DNA of 53,882 nt from Phycisphaerae bacterium (GCA_013360585.1 JABWBH010000028.1:1-53882), one strand, 5' to 3'; counted from the first letter of the stretch, positions 1 through 9,169 are shown. Numbers and translations: made by a program. Notes: generated by a model not told the origin, from the sequence alone.

Positions 1-98
1 CCTGGGCCATCGCCTGCGTGTGCTGCACACATCATTATCGACATCCCAGAACAAATCACAACAACAAATTGTTCATGTTATTGTTGAGCGCGCCCTAA
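1..98 (-). mobile_element. Outer end of an insertion-like element (partial)
   Basis: Reading the minus strand from 98 downward, a stretch containing GGGCGCGCTCAACA, a variable base and TAAC interrupts a beta-helix gene in mid-domain. Nearly the same 26 bases occur at 53785-53810 facing the other way (23 of 26 identical by eye). The stretch just inside is AT-rich compared with its surroundings. The insertion point follows TCT-TA, which would suit an element that targets TA, but no transposase is visible because the window ends. Family is therefore unknown. An unrelated repeat end is possible. Confidence 0.5.
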
Positions 99-289
99 GA
101 GCCTTGGGCAACCCATATCTCATCCCCGGCAGAAGCCGAATTCAGCGCATCCGAAAGTGAGATATAAGCATCGCTCCAGGATGATCCGTCATTCTTCCCA
201 GAGGCGCATTCATTGACATATAGGACTTCCGAATAACCTGATGCGCTTATGGCGAAGATCGCGGCGATAACTGCGTGATAATCGAACAT
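95..289 (-). pseudogene. Interrupted N-terminal fragment of a secreted beta-helix protein
   Basis: This short frame begins with a likely signal peptide (MFDYHAVIAAIFAISASGYS), followed by LYVNECASG, DGSSWSDAY and DEIWVAQGS, then a stop. That is the usual opening of secreted right-handed beta-helix proteins (polymorphic outer membrane protein or pectate-lyase-like), where the next residues would be a TYK-like turn and hundreds of residues of helix. The start at 289 is favoured by an AGAGG about nine bases upstream. The reading frame dies exactly where the element end begins, so insertion probably broke it. It is closely similar to the opening of the neighbouring fragment (DGSSWANAY, EVWVAEGTY), so the two look like tandem paralogues. 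Confidence 0.6.
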
Positions 290-365
290 TGCATTGTTCC
301 TCTTAAGCAGAACGAGGATGGGCGTGGCCATACGGCCCCGCCCATCCTTTCGATTCAGTTAACGA

Positions 366-1889
366 CTACGATCCGGACGGCGTCTCCAACGATCCCATGT
401 CGATGTCATTGTCGACGTTGTCAAGATTCACCTTGCGGGTGCGCTTCTTCACGTCGCCGCCGGATTCGCATGCTCCGGTGCAATCGTCGTCCTCTCCCGC
501 ATCGATCGCCGACGAGGTGCAGGTATCTCCGCCCTGTCCTCCGCAATTCTCCGGATCGAGGTCGTAGTCGTCCATCTCGAAGTTATCAAACTTCGGGTCG
601 AACTTGTTGTTTGTATCCCCCCAATCTGTTGACATCTCCATGATGCACGAGTTCGTCACCGTCAGCGTGACGCTGTTATCCGCGCGGAGCTGGTCGCCTT
701 CCTGGTCGTGCGTGCCGCCGGCCTCGTTGTTCCAGAGGATGCAGTTGCGCAGGACCGAGTTGCCGGTCTGGAGATACACGCCGCCGCCGCGGGCGTTGTC
801 CCCGCACCAGTTCTTGGCGAAGGTGCAGCCTTTGAGCACCATAAGCCGGTTGGTGTAGATGGCCCCTCCGCGCGTCGTGTTGTCCTCCTGGTCCGCATCA
901 TTGCGATAGAACAGGCAGTTGGTGAAGTGCGGCTCCGCGCCTGTTCCCGCAATGTACACGCCGCCGCCGTGGTCGAGCGACGTATTGTTATTGAAATTGC
1001 ATCGCAGGAACTCCAGACTGCCGCCTCCGCCGGAAGCCACGTACAACCCGGCCCCGCGGCCTCCGCCGGAACCGTCGTTGGCGTCATTATCAATGAACGC
1101 ACAGTCCGTGAACGTCGGGTTGCCGCTCTTGAGGTAGACCCCGCCGCCGTTTTTGGCCAGGTTTTGTTTGATGATGAGTTGCCCCAGGGTCGGACTGCCC
1201 GAAATCAGCAGGCCGCCGCCTTTGTCGAGATCCCCCGACGAGCCGTTGGCCTTGCCCTTCTTGATGGTGAACCCGTCGAGCACGGCGCTCGACGTGACGC
1301 CGCTGCCGGCGGTGACGACGTGGTAGGCCTGCGCCGGCGACGCAGTGCCGATCAGGCCGGTGAGGATCGTCGCAGAAGTCGTGGCCGCGCCGCGCTGGCT
1401 GCGCGCCGTCTCCGTTCCGGCGAACTTCCCATAAACGCCCACGCCGTCGATCAACTCGAACGACTCCTGCTTGTCGCCGTCGGAGCAGATTGAGCATGAG
1501 CTGGTTTTGTACGTTCCCTCGGCCACCCACACCTCGCACGCCGCCGGGTCATAGTCCGCGAACGTGTCGTCCCCGGCCTGGCTGAAGGCGTCCTGCAAGT
1601 CGGTATACGCATTCGCCCACGACGAGCCGTCATCGCCGCCGGTCGCGTCCTTGTCGACATGAATCAGACCCTTGTTCGCTTCGTAGGCGCCCATGTCCGT
1701 TTTGTCTCCCGAACCGTGGCCCGTGTCGGTCGTGCAGAAATGATCCTTCCGCCGGGCCGTGTCCAACAGATCATACGGGATTTCCTCGCCAGTGTTCGCG
1801 TCGCCGTCGAGATCGAGGGCGTCCGCCGGCAGGGCGTCCTTATCGGCCGCGTCCAGGCACGGCGACCCGCGCCGACGGGGGAGCCCGCG
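366..1889 (-). pseudogene. 5'-truncated right-handed beta-helix protein
   Basis: The open frame runs from a TAG at 1890-1892 to a stop at 366, with no convincing start. It opens in the middle of a typical closing motif (SPCLDAADKDALP, then LDLDGD and DMGAYE). It then contains a complete unit: IHVDKDATGGDDGSSW, WVAEGTYKTSS, many helix turns with GGG/GGGVYL and CxFxxN patterns (for example GGGLLISGSPTL and NGGGVYLKSGNP), and a final SSAIDAGEDDD and DMGSLE. So the frame holds the tail of one repeat module plus one whole module, and the front of the protein is missing. In intact relatives these are large exported or surface proteins. A distant in-frame start cannot be excluded, but the stop and the non-coding sequence upstream argue for truncation. 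Confidence 0.65.
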
Positions 1890-2304
1890 CTACGTGGGTC
1901 GGGGGGCGGGGATGGCGAAATCGGGGATCGTGAAATCGGGTGGCGGGCGGAGCCGCGCTACGGCACCACCGTGGAGGGCAACCCTGGCGGGCGTAGTCCG
2001 CCCTTCTTAGGGCGGGGATTGGGTGCTTGGGGATCGTGGATCGTGCAGCCTTCGTCGCGCAGCGGGCAGGGGCGGCGTGCCTGGTCCACGGTATATCGTG
2101 GATCGCGCGGGCTAAAGCCACGCGGCTTGGACGGGGCTTGGACGGGGCTTGGACATGGCTCGGAGGGGCTCGGGAGGTTTGGAGCGGCTGCAGCGGTTCC
2201 TTGTTTGATGGGCGGGGTGCGGTTATGCTGCCGGATTCGACCGTGGAAACGCTTGTTGGGGTAATCCGGAGCTGCGGTCGGGGTCAACGGGACGGATACG
2301 GGAC
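1890..2304. other. Non-coding stretch with short repeats
   Basis: No credible gene is seen. The stretch contains recurring GATCGTG-like words, a CCGCCCT/AGGGCGG hairpin (1998-2015, four-base loop), and tandem 11-base copies based on CTTGGACGGGG at 2126-2158. It has the look of decayed or repeat-derived intergenic DNA. It lies exactly where the front of the beta-helix gene should be, so a rearrangement joined here is plausible. Confidence 0.5.
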
Positions 2305-4509
2305 ATGATGCTCATGCAGGTGGACTCGCTGATACAACTGGTCGGGAGCGGCAACAAGAGCACGGTGGAGGAGGAGTGGTTAAAGCTGGTGGAATCAGAC
2401 GGGCTGTGCGCCGTGGATTTCTGCCGGTATGCCCCCGTTCTCGGCGAGCTGGTGAAAAAGGGGGACGTCCGTCAGGCGGAAACGCTGGCGGAGACGGCGC
2501 TGGACGAGTTGTCGGGGCGGTACTCGCTGCATGAGACGGTGGCGGTGGCGTCGGCGATGCTTCAGGCGGTGAAGGACAGCGAGGCGCTGCGGAAAAAGAC
2601 GGCGGAGTGGTATCGGAAGGCGTTTGAGGGGGCGGAGGGGCTGGAGGCGCTGATCGGACTCGCGGGTCTGGAAGGGGGGAGGCCGGTCCGTCGGGCGCTG
2701 CGGACGCTGGAGGTGTGTCTTTCGATCTCACCCGGAGGGTTCGTGCTGGATCGACATGAACCTCGGGCGGCGCGGGTCGAGTCGGTGGACCGGGCGGACT
2801 GGACGGTGGGTTACACCTTCGGACAGGGGGGCAAGACGCTCGGTGCGGTCGAGTTCGCGGACAACTTCGAGCCGGTGCATGCCGAACATTTTCGGGTGCT
2901 GGAGCAGTTCCGGCGGCAGGATCTGGTCGCGCGGCTGGACGAGCGTCCGGAGGCGGTGCTGGAGGATCTGTGCCGCAGCGAAGGCGGATCGGTGGATTCG
3001 ACGCGGCTTGAAGAGATGCTGGTGCCGCGGGTGTTGACGTCCGCGGCATACAAGAAGTGGTGGACGAAGGCGCGTGGGGCGGTGCGGAGTGATCCGCGTT
3101 TCCGCATCGAGGGGCGATCCCCCGTGGTCGTCAGCTTCGAGGATAAGGTGGCGTCGCTGGAGCAGGGGCTGCTGCGGCAGTTCGAGTCGCAGCGTGACTC
3201 GACGGCGCAGTGGGAACTGGTCGAGCAATACCTGAAGGACTGCAAACAACGAGGCAAGGAACCCGATCAGAAACTGCTCGGAGAGTTTCACTCGCGATTT
3301 CGGGCGTCGGCCTGCAAGCACCTGGAGTCTGGCGCCCGGGTCGGGCTTCGAGAGTCGCTGCTGGCGCGGCGCTGTGCGGCGCTTCTGAAGGACAGTCCGG
3401 AGGACGACATCGCGGTCCAGGCGTTGCGCGACGCTGCGGATCTGAATGCGATGCTGGCGGGGATTTCCGATGAGCGGCTGCTTCGGGAGGCGTTTTCATG
3501 CGTGCGCCTCGCCCGGCCGGAAGGATGGAAAGAAGTCTTTTTCTCACGGTTGCTGCACGTGCCGGCGGGGGTGTGCGATGAACTGGCGACAGCGCTGGTG
3601 GAAACCGGGGCGGGGGTCGATCAGTTCAAGCCCTACGTGGAGCAGATACTCGCGGAATCGGCGGACTACCACGAGGGGCTGCTGTGGTTATACGACGGTC
3701 CGACGAAGGAGTCGCGGGTTCACGCCGTTCCGCTGGTGACGCTGCTGACGCGGGTTCTGGGGGTGCTGTCCGATCTTCGCCGCGACGGGGTCATCGGCAA
3801 GGACGAGAGCAACCGGATCATCACGCGCACGCGTTCGGTGATCGCGTTGCGGCGTTATGAGCGGTTCAACAAAGCGATTCAGGATCTTGGCGCGGGGATG
3901 GCGCAGGCGCTGCGGACGCAGCTTAAGCGGCTGGACAGCCTCGGGCGCGTCGTGCAGGGCGATCTGCTGGACGAGCTGAACCGGCGTTATCCGGTGGTGG
4001 ACCGGACGCCGGAGGTTCCGCCGTGGAAGCGCGAGGACGTCATCTTCGTGACGGCGCAGGGGATGTCGAAGCACCAGTCAGAGCTGGAGCATCACGTCAA
4101 CGTGAAAATGAAAGAAAACGCCCGGGCGATCGGGGCGGCGGCGGAGCACGGCGACCTTTCGGAGAACTCGGAGTACAAGTTCGCCCTGGAGGAGCGTGAT
4201 CTTCTGCGCGCCCAGCTCGCGCGGATGAACGAGGAGATGAACAAGGCTCGGGTGATCGACCCCGCGCAGGTTCCGACGTCGTTCATCGGAATCGGCTCCC
4301 GGGTGCGCGTCGAGAGCGCGGACGGGCGGAAGGTGGAGCTGACCTTCGTAGGGCCGTGGGACGCGGACCTTGCGTCGCATCGCTACAATTATCTGGCGCC
4401 CTTCGCGCAGTCGCTGATGGGCAAGCGCCTCGGCGAATCTGTGCGGCTTGATCTCGCCGATCTGAGTGGGGATTTCGTGATTGCCGCGATCGAGAACGGG
4501 CTCGAATGA
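2305..4509 (+). CDS. Giant GreA-like transcription elongation factor
   Basis: The last ~150 residues are a complete GreA module. It has a coiled-coil hairpin with the acidic tip motif GDLSENSEY (about residues 616-624) and an FKBP-like C-terminal domain (IGSRVRVES ... LGESVRLDLADLSGDF). GreA rescues backtracked RNA polymerase by inserting the acidic coiled-coil tip into the secondary channel to stimulate transcript cleavage. Ordinary GreA is about 158 residues. This one is 734, with a ~580-residue, mostly helical front of unknown function. Long GreA forms are known in chlamydiae and related phyla. The start at 2305 has three nearby ATGs and only a weak Shine-Dalgarno, so it may be off by a few codons. 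It overlaps the next gene by four bases (ATGA), suggesting translational coupling. Confidence 0.85.
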   Translation: MMLMQVDSLIQLVGSGNKSTVEEEWLKLVESDGLCAVDFCRYAPVLGELVKKGDVRQAETLAETALDELSGRYSLHETVAVASAMLQAVKDSEALRKKTAEWYRKAFEGAEGLEALIGLAGLEGGRPVRRALRTLEVCLSISPGGFVLDRHEPRAARVESVDRADWTVGYTFGQGGKTLGAVEFADNFEPVHAEHFRVLEQFRRQDLVARLDERPEAVLEDLCRSEGGSVDSTRLEEMLVPRVLTSAAYKKWWTKARGAVRSDPRFRIEGRSPVVVSFEDKVASLEQGLLRQFESQRDSTAQWELVEQYLKDCKQRGKEPDQKLLGEFHSRFRASACKHLESGARVGLRESLLARRCAALLKDSPEDDIAVQALRDAADLNAMLAGISDERLLREAFSCVRLARPEGWKEVFFSRLLHVPAGVCDELATALVETGAGVDQFKPYVEQILAESADYHEGLLWLYDGPTKESRVHAVPLVTLLTRVLGVLSDLRRDGVIGKDESNRIITRTRSVIALRRYERFNKAIQDLGAGMAQALRTQLKRLDSLGRVVQGDLLDELNRRYPVVDRTPEVPPWKREDVIFVTAQGMSKHQSELEHHVNVKMKENARAIGAAAEHGDLSENSEYKFALEERDLLRAQLARMNEEMNKARVIDPAQVPTSFIGIGSRVRVESADGRKVELTFVGPWDADLASHRYNYLAPFAQSLMGKRLGESVRLDLADLSGDFVIAAIENGLE

Positions 4510-5570
4510 AAGTCGCGCTGGTCGGGCTTCCGAAATCGGGGAAATCCACGCTTTACGCCGCCGCCACGGGACAGCGGCAGGACCCTTTCGCCGCGCCGAA
4601 CGTGCATCGTTCGGTGGTCAAGGTTCCGGATCCGCGCCTGGACACGCTGGCGCGGTTGTATCATCCGAAGAAATACACCGAGGCGACGATCGAGTTTCAC
4701 GACGTGCCGGGCATTTCGCTGGCGGACGCCGCGGGGGTCGGAGAATTCCGCCGCCTGCTCCCGGACATCCGGGCGTGCGACGTGCTGATGCTGGTGCTGC
4801 GCGACTTCCACCGTGAGGACGTTCCGGCGTACAAGGATCGAGTGAACCCTGAGGCCGATTTCGCGGAGTTGTGGGGCGAGCTGATCTTCGCCGATCTCGA
4901 CGCGGTCACGACGCGTGTCGAACGTCTTCAGAAGAGCCTGCAAAAGCCCTCGAAGACGCACGATCAGGACCAGCGCGAGTTGAACGTGCTGCTGCCGTGC
5001 AAGGAGGCGCTGGAGAACGAGCGGCCTTTGTCGACGGTGCTTCAGTCCGCCGAGGACCGGAAGATCGTGGCCAGCTTCGGGTTCCTGACGGAGAAGCCGC
5101 TGGTCGCCGTCCGCAACGTTTCGGATGACCGCATCGCCGAACCGGATCGGGCGCTTTCGCCTCATGCCAGGCATAACCTGACGGTGTGCGCGGCGGCGGA
5201 GGCGGAGATTGCGGCGTTGGATCCGGCGGAGCGCGGTCCGTTTCTGGCGGATCTGGGGATTGAAGTTCCCGCGAAGGACCGGTTGTTGCGGGCGTGTTAC
5301 GAGTCGGCGGGGCTGATTTCCTTCCTGACGATGGGGCCGGACGAGGTCCGCGCGTGGCCGATTCCGAAGGGGGCGACGGCGGTCGAGGCCGCGGGTCGCA
5401 TTCACAGCGACCTGGCCCGCGGATTCATCCGGGCGGAGACGGTGGCTTACGACGATCTGATTGCGCATCACGACCTGAAAGGCGCTCGCGCGGCGGGGAA
5501 AGTCCGTCAGGAAGGCAAGACGTACGTGGTGTGCGACGGGGACATCCTCAACATCAAGTTCAACGTCTGA
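4506..5570 (+). CDS. ychF: YchF/OLA1-like P-loop NTPase
   Basis: The protein opens with a P-loop (VGLPKSGKST, residues 6-15), where YchF usually has NVGKS. It continues through a switch region (HDVPGISLADAAGVG), a coiled-coil middle and the characteristic YchF TGS-type C-terminus (SFLTMGPDEVRAW, GRIHSDLARGFIRAE, GKTYVVCDGDIL). YchF binds ribosomes and hydrolyses ATP or GTP, and is linked to stress and redox responses. Length (354) fits the family (about 363). The segment after switch II is shorter than the usual GLVKGASKGEGLGN, so this is a divergent member. The gene begins inside the stop of the giant GreA gene, so the two are probably co-translated. Confidence 0.85.
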   Translation: MKVALVGLPKSGKSTLYAAATGQRQDPFAAPNVHRSVVKVPDPRLDTLARLYHPKKYTEATIEFHDVPGISLADAAGVGEFRRLLPDIRACDVLMLVLRDFHREDVPAYKDRVNPEADFAELWGELIFADLDAVTTRVERLQKSLQKPSKTHDQDQRELNVLLPCKEALENERPLSTVLQSAEDRKIVASFGFLTEKPLVAVRNVSDDRIAEPDRALSPHARHNLTVCAAAEAEIAALDPAERGPFLADLGIEVPAKDRLLRACYESAGLISFLTMGPDEVRAWPIPKGATAVEAAGRIHSDLARGFIRAETVAYDDLIAHHDLKGARAAGKVRQEGKTYVVCDGDILNIKFNV

Positions 5571-5642
5571 CGGTCGGGGCGAGGGTCGCCGTGTCTTGGT
5601 CGCGCGGCGCGGCTGAAGAGGGCGATGACGGGAGAGCGTGAC

Positions 5643-6191
5643 ATGAGCGTGACACCGGGGAAGGACCGCATCGAGATCGCCCAGCCCTCGGCGTACATCG
5701 GAAAACTTCTCGGGCTGCTGGGCTCGCGCGATCCGCTGGCGGTGCTGGCGGCGACGGCGGATGCGCTCGAGGGGATCATCCGGGGCAAACCCGCGCGGCT
5801 GCTGCAAACGCGTCCGTTCGAGGGGAAGTGGACGCCGAACGAAGTCCTCGGACATCTAGCGGATACGGAGTGGGTTTACGGGTTCCGCATCCGGCTGATC
5901 CTGTGCGAGGACCGTCCGACGATCCTGGGGATGGACCAGGAGAAGTGGGTGATCGGGCAGCGACGGAATGAGCGTGACCCGGGGGAGCAACTCGATGAGT
6001 TCCGGGTGCTTCGGGGACGGAACCTGGAGCTTTGGCGCGGGATGCGTCCGGCGGACCTGGATCGCGTCGGCCTGCACAACGAGCGCGGCGAGGAGTCGCT
6101 GGGGCTGATGCGCCGGGTGATCGCCGGTCACGATCTTTCGCACATCGACCAGCTTACGCGTTACGTCGCGGCGGCCGCAGGCGGGCGTTGA
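5643..6191 (+). CDS. DinB-like four-helix protein
   Basis: The sequence has the DinB/DfsB pattern: a helix ending in WTPNEVLGHLADTEWVYGFRIRLIL, and a later GLMRRVIAGHDLSHIDQL helix. The three histidines H (in GHLAD), H (in GHDLSH) and the last H of the same helix are the expected divalent metal ligands. DinB-superfamily proteins are small metal-binding helical bundles, some acting as thiol-dependent transferases, and the substrate here is unknown. I chose the ATG at 5643 because GGGAGAG precedes it by seven bases. An upstream ATG at 5625 is in frame but less likely. The gene sits 72 bases after ychF on the same strand. Confidence 0.7.
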   Translation: MSVTPGKDRIEIAQPSAYIGKLLGLLGSRDPLAVLAATADALEGIIRGKPARLLQTRPFEGKWTPNEVLGHLADTEWVYGFRIRLILCEDRPTILGMDQEKWVIGQRRNERDPGEQLDEFRVLRGRNLELWRGMRPADLDRVGLHNERGEESLGLMRRVIAGHDLSHIDQLTRYVAAAAGGR

Positions 6192-6240
6192 CGGTTTTGT
6201 ACGATTGCCGGTGAGCGGGGTGGCGTTAGGATGCCCCCCC

Positions 6241-7101
6241 GTGCTTACCGTATCCGGGCTGATCAAGAGTTATGATGGCGTTCGCCGTGCGGTGGACGGC
6301 GTGACGTTCGAGGTCAAGGCGCGCGAGATCTTCGGGCTTCTCGGGCCGAACGGCGCGGGGAAGTCGACGACGATCCACGTGGCGGTGGGGCTGCTTGCGC
6401 CGGACGGCGGGCAAGTGCGCATCGGCGACGCGGGGGGATCGTCCGGACCACCGACGGATCCCGCGGTGCGGTCGCGCGTCGGGGTGGCGCCTCAGGCGCT
6501 GGCGATCTACGAGGAGCTTACCGGGGAGGAGAACATCCGGTTCTTCGCGCAGCTTCAGGGTCTGCGCGGCGCGGAACTGCGGAACCGGACGGCGGCGGCG
6601 CTGCAATTCGTCGAGTTGCACGATCGGCGGCGTGATCTGGCGCGGACGTACTCCGGCGGGATGAAGCGTCGGCTGAATCTGGCGGCGGCGATCGTTCACG
6701 ATCCGCAGCTTCTCTTTCTGGACGAGCCGACCGTGGGGGTGGACCCGCAGTCGCGGAACGCGATCTTCGAGAACATCCTGGCGCTGCGGGAGCGCGGGCT
6801 GACGGTGGTGTACACGACGCATTACATGGAGGAGGCGCAACGTCTTTGCGATCGGGTGGCCATCATGGACCAGGGCCGGATCCTCGCGCTGGACACGGTG
6901 GACGGTCTGGTTCGGGCGCACGGGGGAAAGAGCGTGGTGGTGGCGGCGGTGGACGGGCACGAGGCGCGGATTGAGTCGGACGACCCGATCGGCGAGCTGG
7001 TGCGGTTGAAGCAGAGCGGTCCGCTGCGCGACTTCCGGCTGGAGCAACCGAACCTGGAGCGTGTGTTTTTGAACCTGACGGGGAGGCAGTTGCGCGACTG
7101 A
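6241..7101 (+). CDS. ABC transporter ATP-binding protein
   Basis: All ATPase motifs are present: Walker A GPNGAGKSTT, Q-loop in APQALAIYEELT, signature YSGGMKRRLNLA, Walker B LLFLDEPTVGVD and an H-loop in YTTHYMEEAQ. The organisation and the ~280-residue length match the drug/lipid/Na+ exporter class (NatA/CcmA-like). It powers the membrane subunit that follows, with a one-base overlap (TGATG at 7099-7103). I favour the GTG at 6241, which follows TAGGA by ten bases. A TTG at 6205 would add twelve unremarkable residues. Substrate cannot be deduced. Confidence 0.85.
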   Translation: MLTVSGLIKSYDGVRRAVDGVTFEVKAREIFGLLGPNGAGKSTTIHVAVGLLAPDGGQVRIGDAGGSSGPPTDPAVRSRVGVAPQALAIYEELTGEENIRFFAQLQGLRGAELRNRTAAALQFVELHDRRRDLARTYSGGMKRRLNLAAAIVHDPQLLFLDEPTVGVDPQSRNAIFENILALRERGLTVVYTTHYMEEAQRLCDRVAIMDQGRILALDTVDGLVRAHGGKSVVVAAVDGHEARIESDDPIGELVRLKQSGPLRDFRLEQPNLERVFLNLTGRQLRD

Positions 7102-8429
7102 TGGGACCGATCTTCGCACTCGCCTGCAAAGACCTTCGCCTGCTGGTGCGGGACAAGGTAGGTTTTTTCTTCGTGTTCGGGTTTCCGCTGCTTTTCGGGC
7201 TTTTCTTCGGGGTCATCTTCAAAGGCGCGGGGAGTTCGCAAGGCGCGATCACGATCCTTGTCGTGGATGACGACCAGTCCGAGGCGTCGAAGGCGCTGAT
7301 CGGGAAGCTGACGTCGGCGGCGGAAGTGAAACCGATCGTCGCGACGTATGAAGCCGCTCTGGATCAGGTGCGCAAGGGGGAGCGCGTCGCGTATGTGCGG
7401 ATTCCGAAGGGATACGGGGAGTCGGCCCGCCGGCCGTTCTGGGGCACGCCGCCGGCGTTCGAGCTGGGCGTGGACCCGGCGCGCAAAGCCGAGGCGGGCA
7501 TGATTCAGGGCGTCATCACGCAGTACGCGGTGCGCGACGTGATGAAGATTTTTTCCGACCCGGACGCGCTGCGCAAGCAGACCGCTACGGCGATCGAGGA
7601 GGTGTCGAAGGCGGATGATCTGACGCCGGTTCAGAAGGGGATCATGACCGCTTTTTTCGGGGCGCTGGATTCGTTCATGAGCCTGACGCTGGCGCCGGGG
7701 GCTGCGGCGACGGACGGGAACAAGGAAGGCGCGGAAGAGGGGGCGTCGATCGGAATCGGAGGGTGGGAGCCGGTGCGCATCACCGTCAACGACGTCCGAG
7801 CAGACCGCCGACTTTCCTCGAAGCCGAACAATCCGATGGACATCACGTTCCCGCAGTGCCTTGTCTGGGGTTTGATGGGTTGCTCCGCGGCGTTCGGGAT
7901 TTCGCTGGTGGTGGAGCGGACGCGCGGGACGCTGATTCGGCTGCGGCTGGCGCCGATTGTGCGGTGGCACATTCTCGCAGGGAAGGCAGCGGCGTGCTTC
8001 CTGATGCTGCTGGCGGTAAGCGGGGTGATGCTGGTGTTCGCGATGGTGGCGTTCGGCGTGCGTCCGGAGAACTACGGAATGCTCGCGGTCGCGATCCTGT
8101 GCTCGGCGATCTGCTTCGTCGGGATCATGATGCTCCTGTCGGTCTGCGGAAAGACGGAGAACTCGGCGGGGGGGATCGGGTGGAGCGTGCTGCTGATGAT
8201 GGCGATGATCGGCGGGGGGATGATGCCGCTGTTTTTCATGCCGAAGTGGATGCAGTCGGTGGCGAGCATCAGCCCGATCAAGTGGACCGTGTTGTCGCTC
8301 GAGGGGGCGGTGTTCCGGGGGTATTCGCTGTCGGACATGGCGCTGCCGTGCGGGGTGCTGCTGGGGATCGGCGTGGCGGGGTTCGCGGTGGGGGCGCGCT
8401 TGTTCACCTGGCAGGAAGGGTCGTCGTGA
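7101..8429 (+). CDS. ABC-2 type exporter permease
   Basis: One membrane segment lies near residues 14-38 (GFFFVFGFPLLFGLFFGVIF). A ~200-residue extracytoplasmic domain follows, then five to six C-terminal segments from about residue 255 (CLVWGLMGCSAAFGISLVVERTRGTLIRL, the classic ABC2 membrane motif). This is the NatB/ABC-2 topology for export proteins and pairs with the ATPase just upstream, with which it overlaps by one base. A repeat element begins at the last codons (see 8420), so the C-terminus may have been altered by it, though the ending GARLFTWQEGSS looks normal. Confidence 0.8.
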   Translation: MGPIFALACKDLRLLVRDKVGFFFVFGFPLLFGLFFGVIFKGAGSSQGAITILVVDDDQSEASKALIGKLTSAAEVKPIVATYEAALDQVRKGERVAYVRIPKGYGESARRPFWGTPPAFELGVDPARKAEAGMIQGVITQYAVRDVMKIFSDPDALRKQTATAIEEVSKADDLTPVQKGIMTAFFGALDSFMSLTLAPGAAATDGNKEGAEEGASIGIGGWEPVRITVNDVRADRRLSSKPNNPMDITFPQCLVWGLMGCSAAFGISLVVERTRGTLIRLRLAPIVRWHILAGKAAACFLMLLAVSGVMLVFAMVAFGVRPENYGMLAVAILCSAICFVGIMMLLSVCGKTENSAGGIGWSVLLMMAMIGGGMMPLFFMPKWMQSVASISPIKWTVLSLEGAVFRGYSLSDMALPCGVLLGIGVAGFAVGARLFTWQEGSS

Positions 8430-8600
8430 CGCAACGTGCGACGATGCCCAGCGCAGACGGCGGATCGGCGGGACGACGATCTTTCATCCTCCCGAACTTC
8501 TGTCGTCCCTCCGGGACTCGCGGATCCTCCGCGACGTCTTTGCTTCCCGGCCTTGGCCTGCCGAGCCTTGTCTGACGCTTCTGACGGGACTGCGACTCCC
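8420..8600. repeat. Dispersed intergenic repeat, copy 1
   Basis: The sequence from the end of the permease gene is clearly related to 10426-10620. Shared words include GTGACGC, ACGTGCGA, GATGCCC, CTGTCGTC, GGGACT and a later GCTTCCC. Copies share order and spacing, with many substitutions and small gaps. The reverse strand reads GTCCCGGAGGGACGACAGA, typical of the small dispersed elements seen between genes in planctomycetes. No protein is credible in it. The boundaries are approximate. From about 8600 to 8725 nothing further is recognised. Confidence 0.6.
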
Positions 8601-8725
8601 GGATCATCGTCTGCGACGACGACTTGCAGATGATCGTCGGGGATGCCCGAGGGTCGTCCGCCCCGGCGAGGCAGAACGCCGTCTTGCGGTCGCGGCTCGG
8701 GAAAGGCATTGCGGTCCGCCGGACG

Positions 8726-9169
8726 TTACTCGTAGACGTCGTGACAGGCGGTGCAGGTGTCGCTGATTTTCGTGACGAGGCCCTTCATCGCGTCGTCGGA
8801 AGCCGCCTCCTTCTTGCGGGCTTCGGCGACGAGCTGGAGCGACAGGTCACGAACCTGAGACGCCCAGGCGCGGTAGTCGTCCTTGTCCTTGTTGAGCGTG
8901 TTGACGTTGGCGAGTTCGGCGAGGAGATCGGCGTGCATCGCGATTTTGCTGTGGCGCCCCTTTGCAGCCGCGTCCTTCAATAAATCCGCGATTGCGTTGA
9001 AGTGCAGTTCCTGGCCCTCCATCAGATGGTGGACGTCGCAGACGGGTTTAAACGTCGGGGCGGATTTCGGCACCGGCTCAATCTGAGGCACGCTGACCGC
9101 ACGGTTGACGAGGATCAAGACTGCGACCATCGCGGTGGTCGCCGCGAGCTTTGAGAACACATTCCGCAT
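8726..9169 (-). CDS. Secreted c'-like cytochrome c
   Basis: 147 residues: an N-terminal membrane or signal segment (LAATTAMVAVLILVNRAVS), a helical domain and a C-terminal haem-binding CTACH (residues 139-143). A haem motif near the C-terminus of a helical bundle is the pattern of class II cytochromes (c'/c556). Upstream conserved CDVHHLMEG may supply another contact. It probably functions as a periplasmic electron carrier or gas-binding protein. The start at 9169 has GGAGAAGG eight bases before it. A longer frame to 9361 would place ~64 unconserved residues before the signal and overlap the divergent prenyl synthase. No redox partner is adjacent. Confidence 0.7.
   Translation of the reverse strand: MRNVFSKLAATTAMVAVLILVNRAVSVPQIEPVPKSAPTFKPVCDVHHLMEGQELHFNAIADLLKDAAAKGRHSKIAMHADLLAELANVNTLNKDKDDYRAWASQVRDLSLQLVAEARKKEAASDDAMKGLVTKISDTCTACHDVYE

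Noticed and set aside
4389-5855. 488-residue open frame antisense to ychF and flanking genes
   Set aside because: Composition is arginine/proline-rich and it crosses three real genes on the other strand; no motif supports it.
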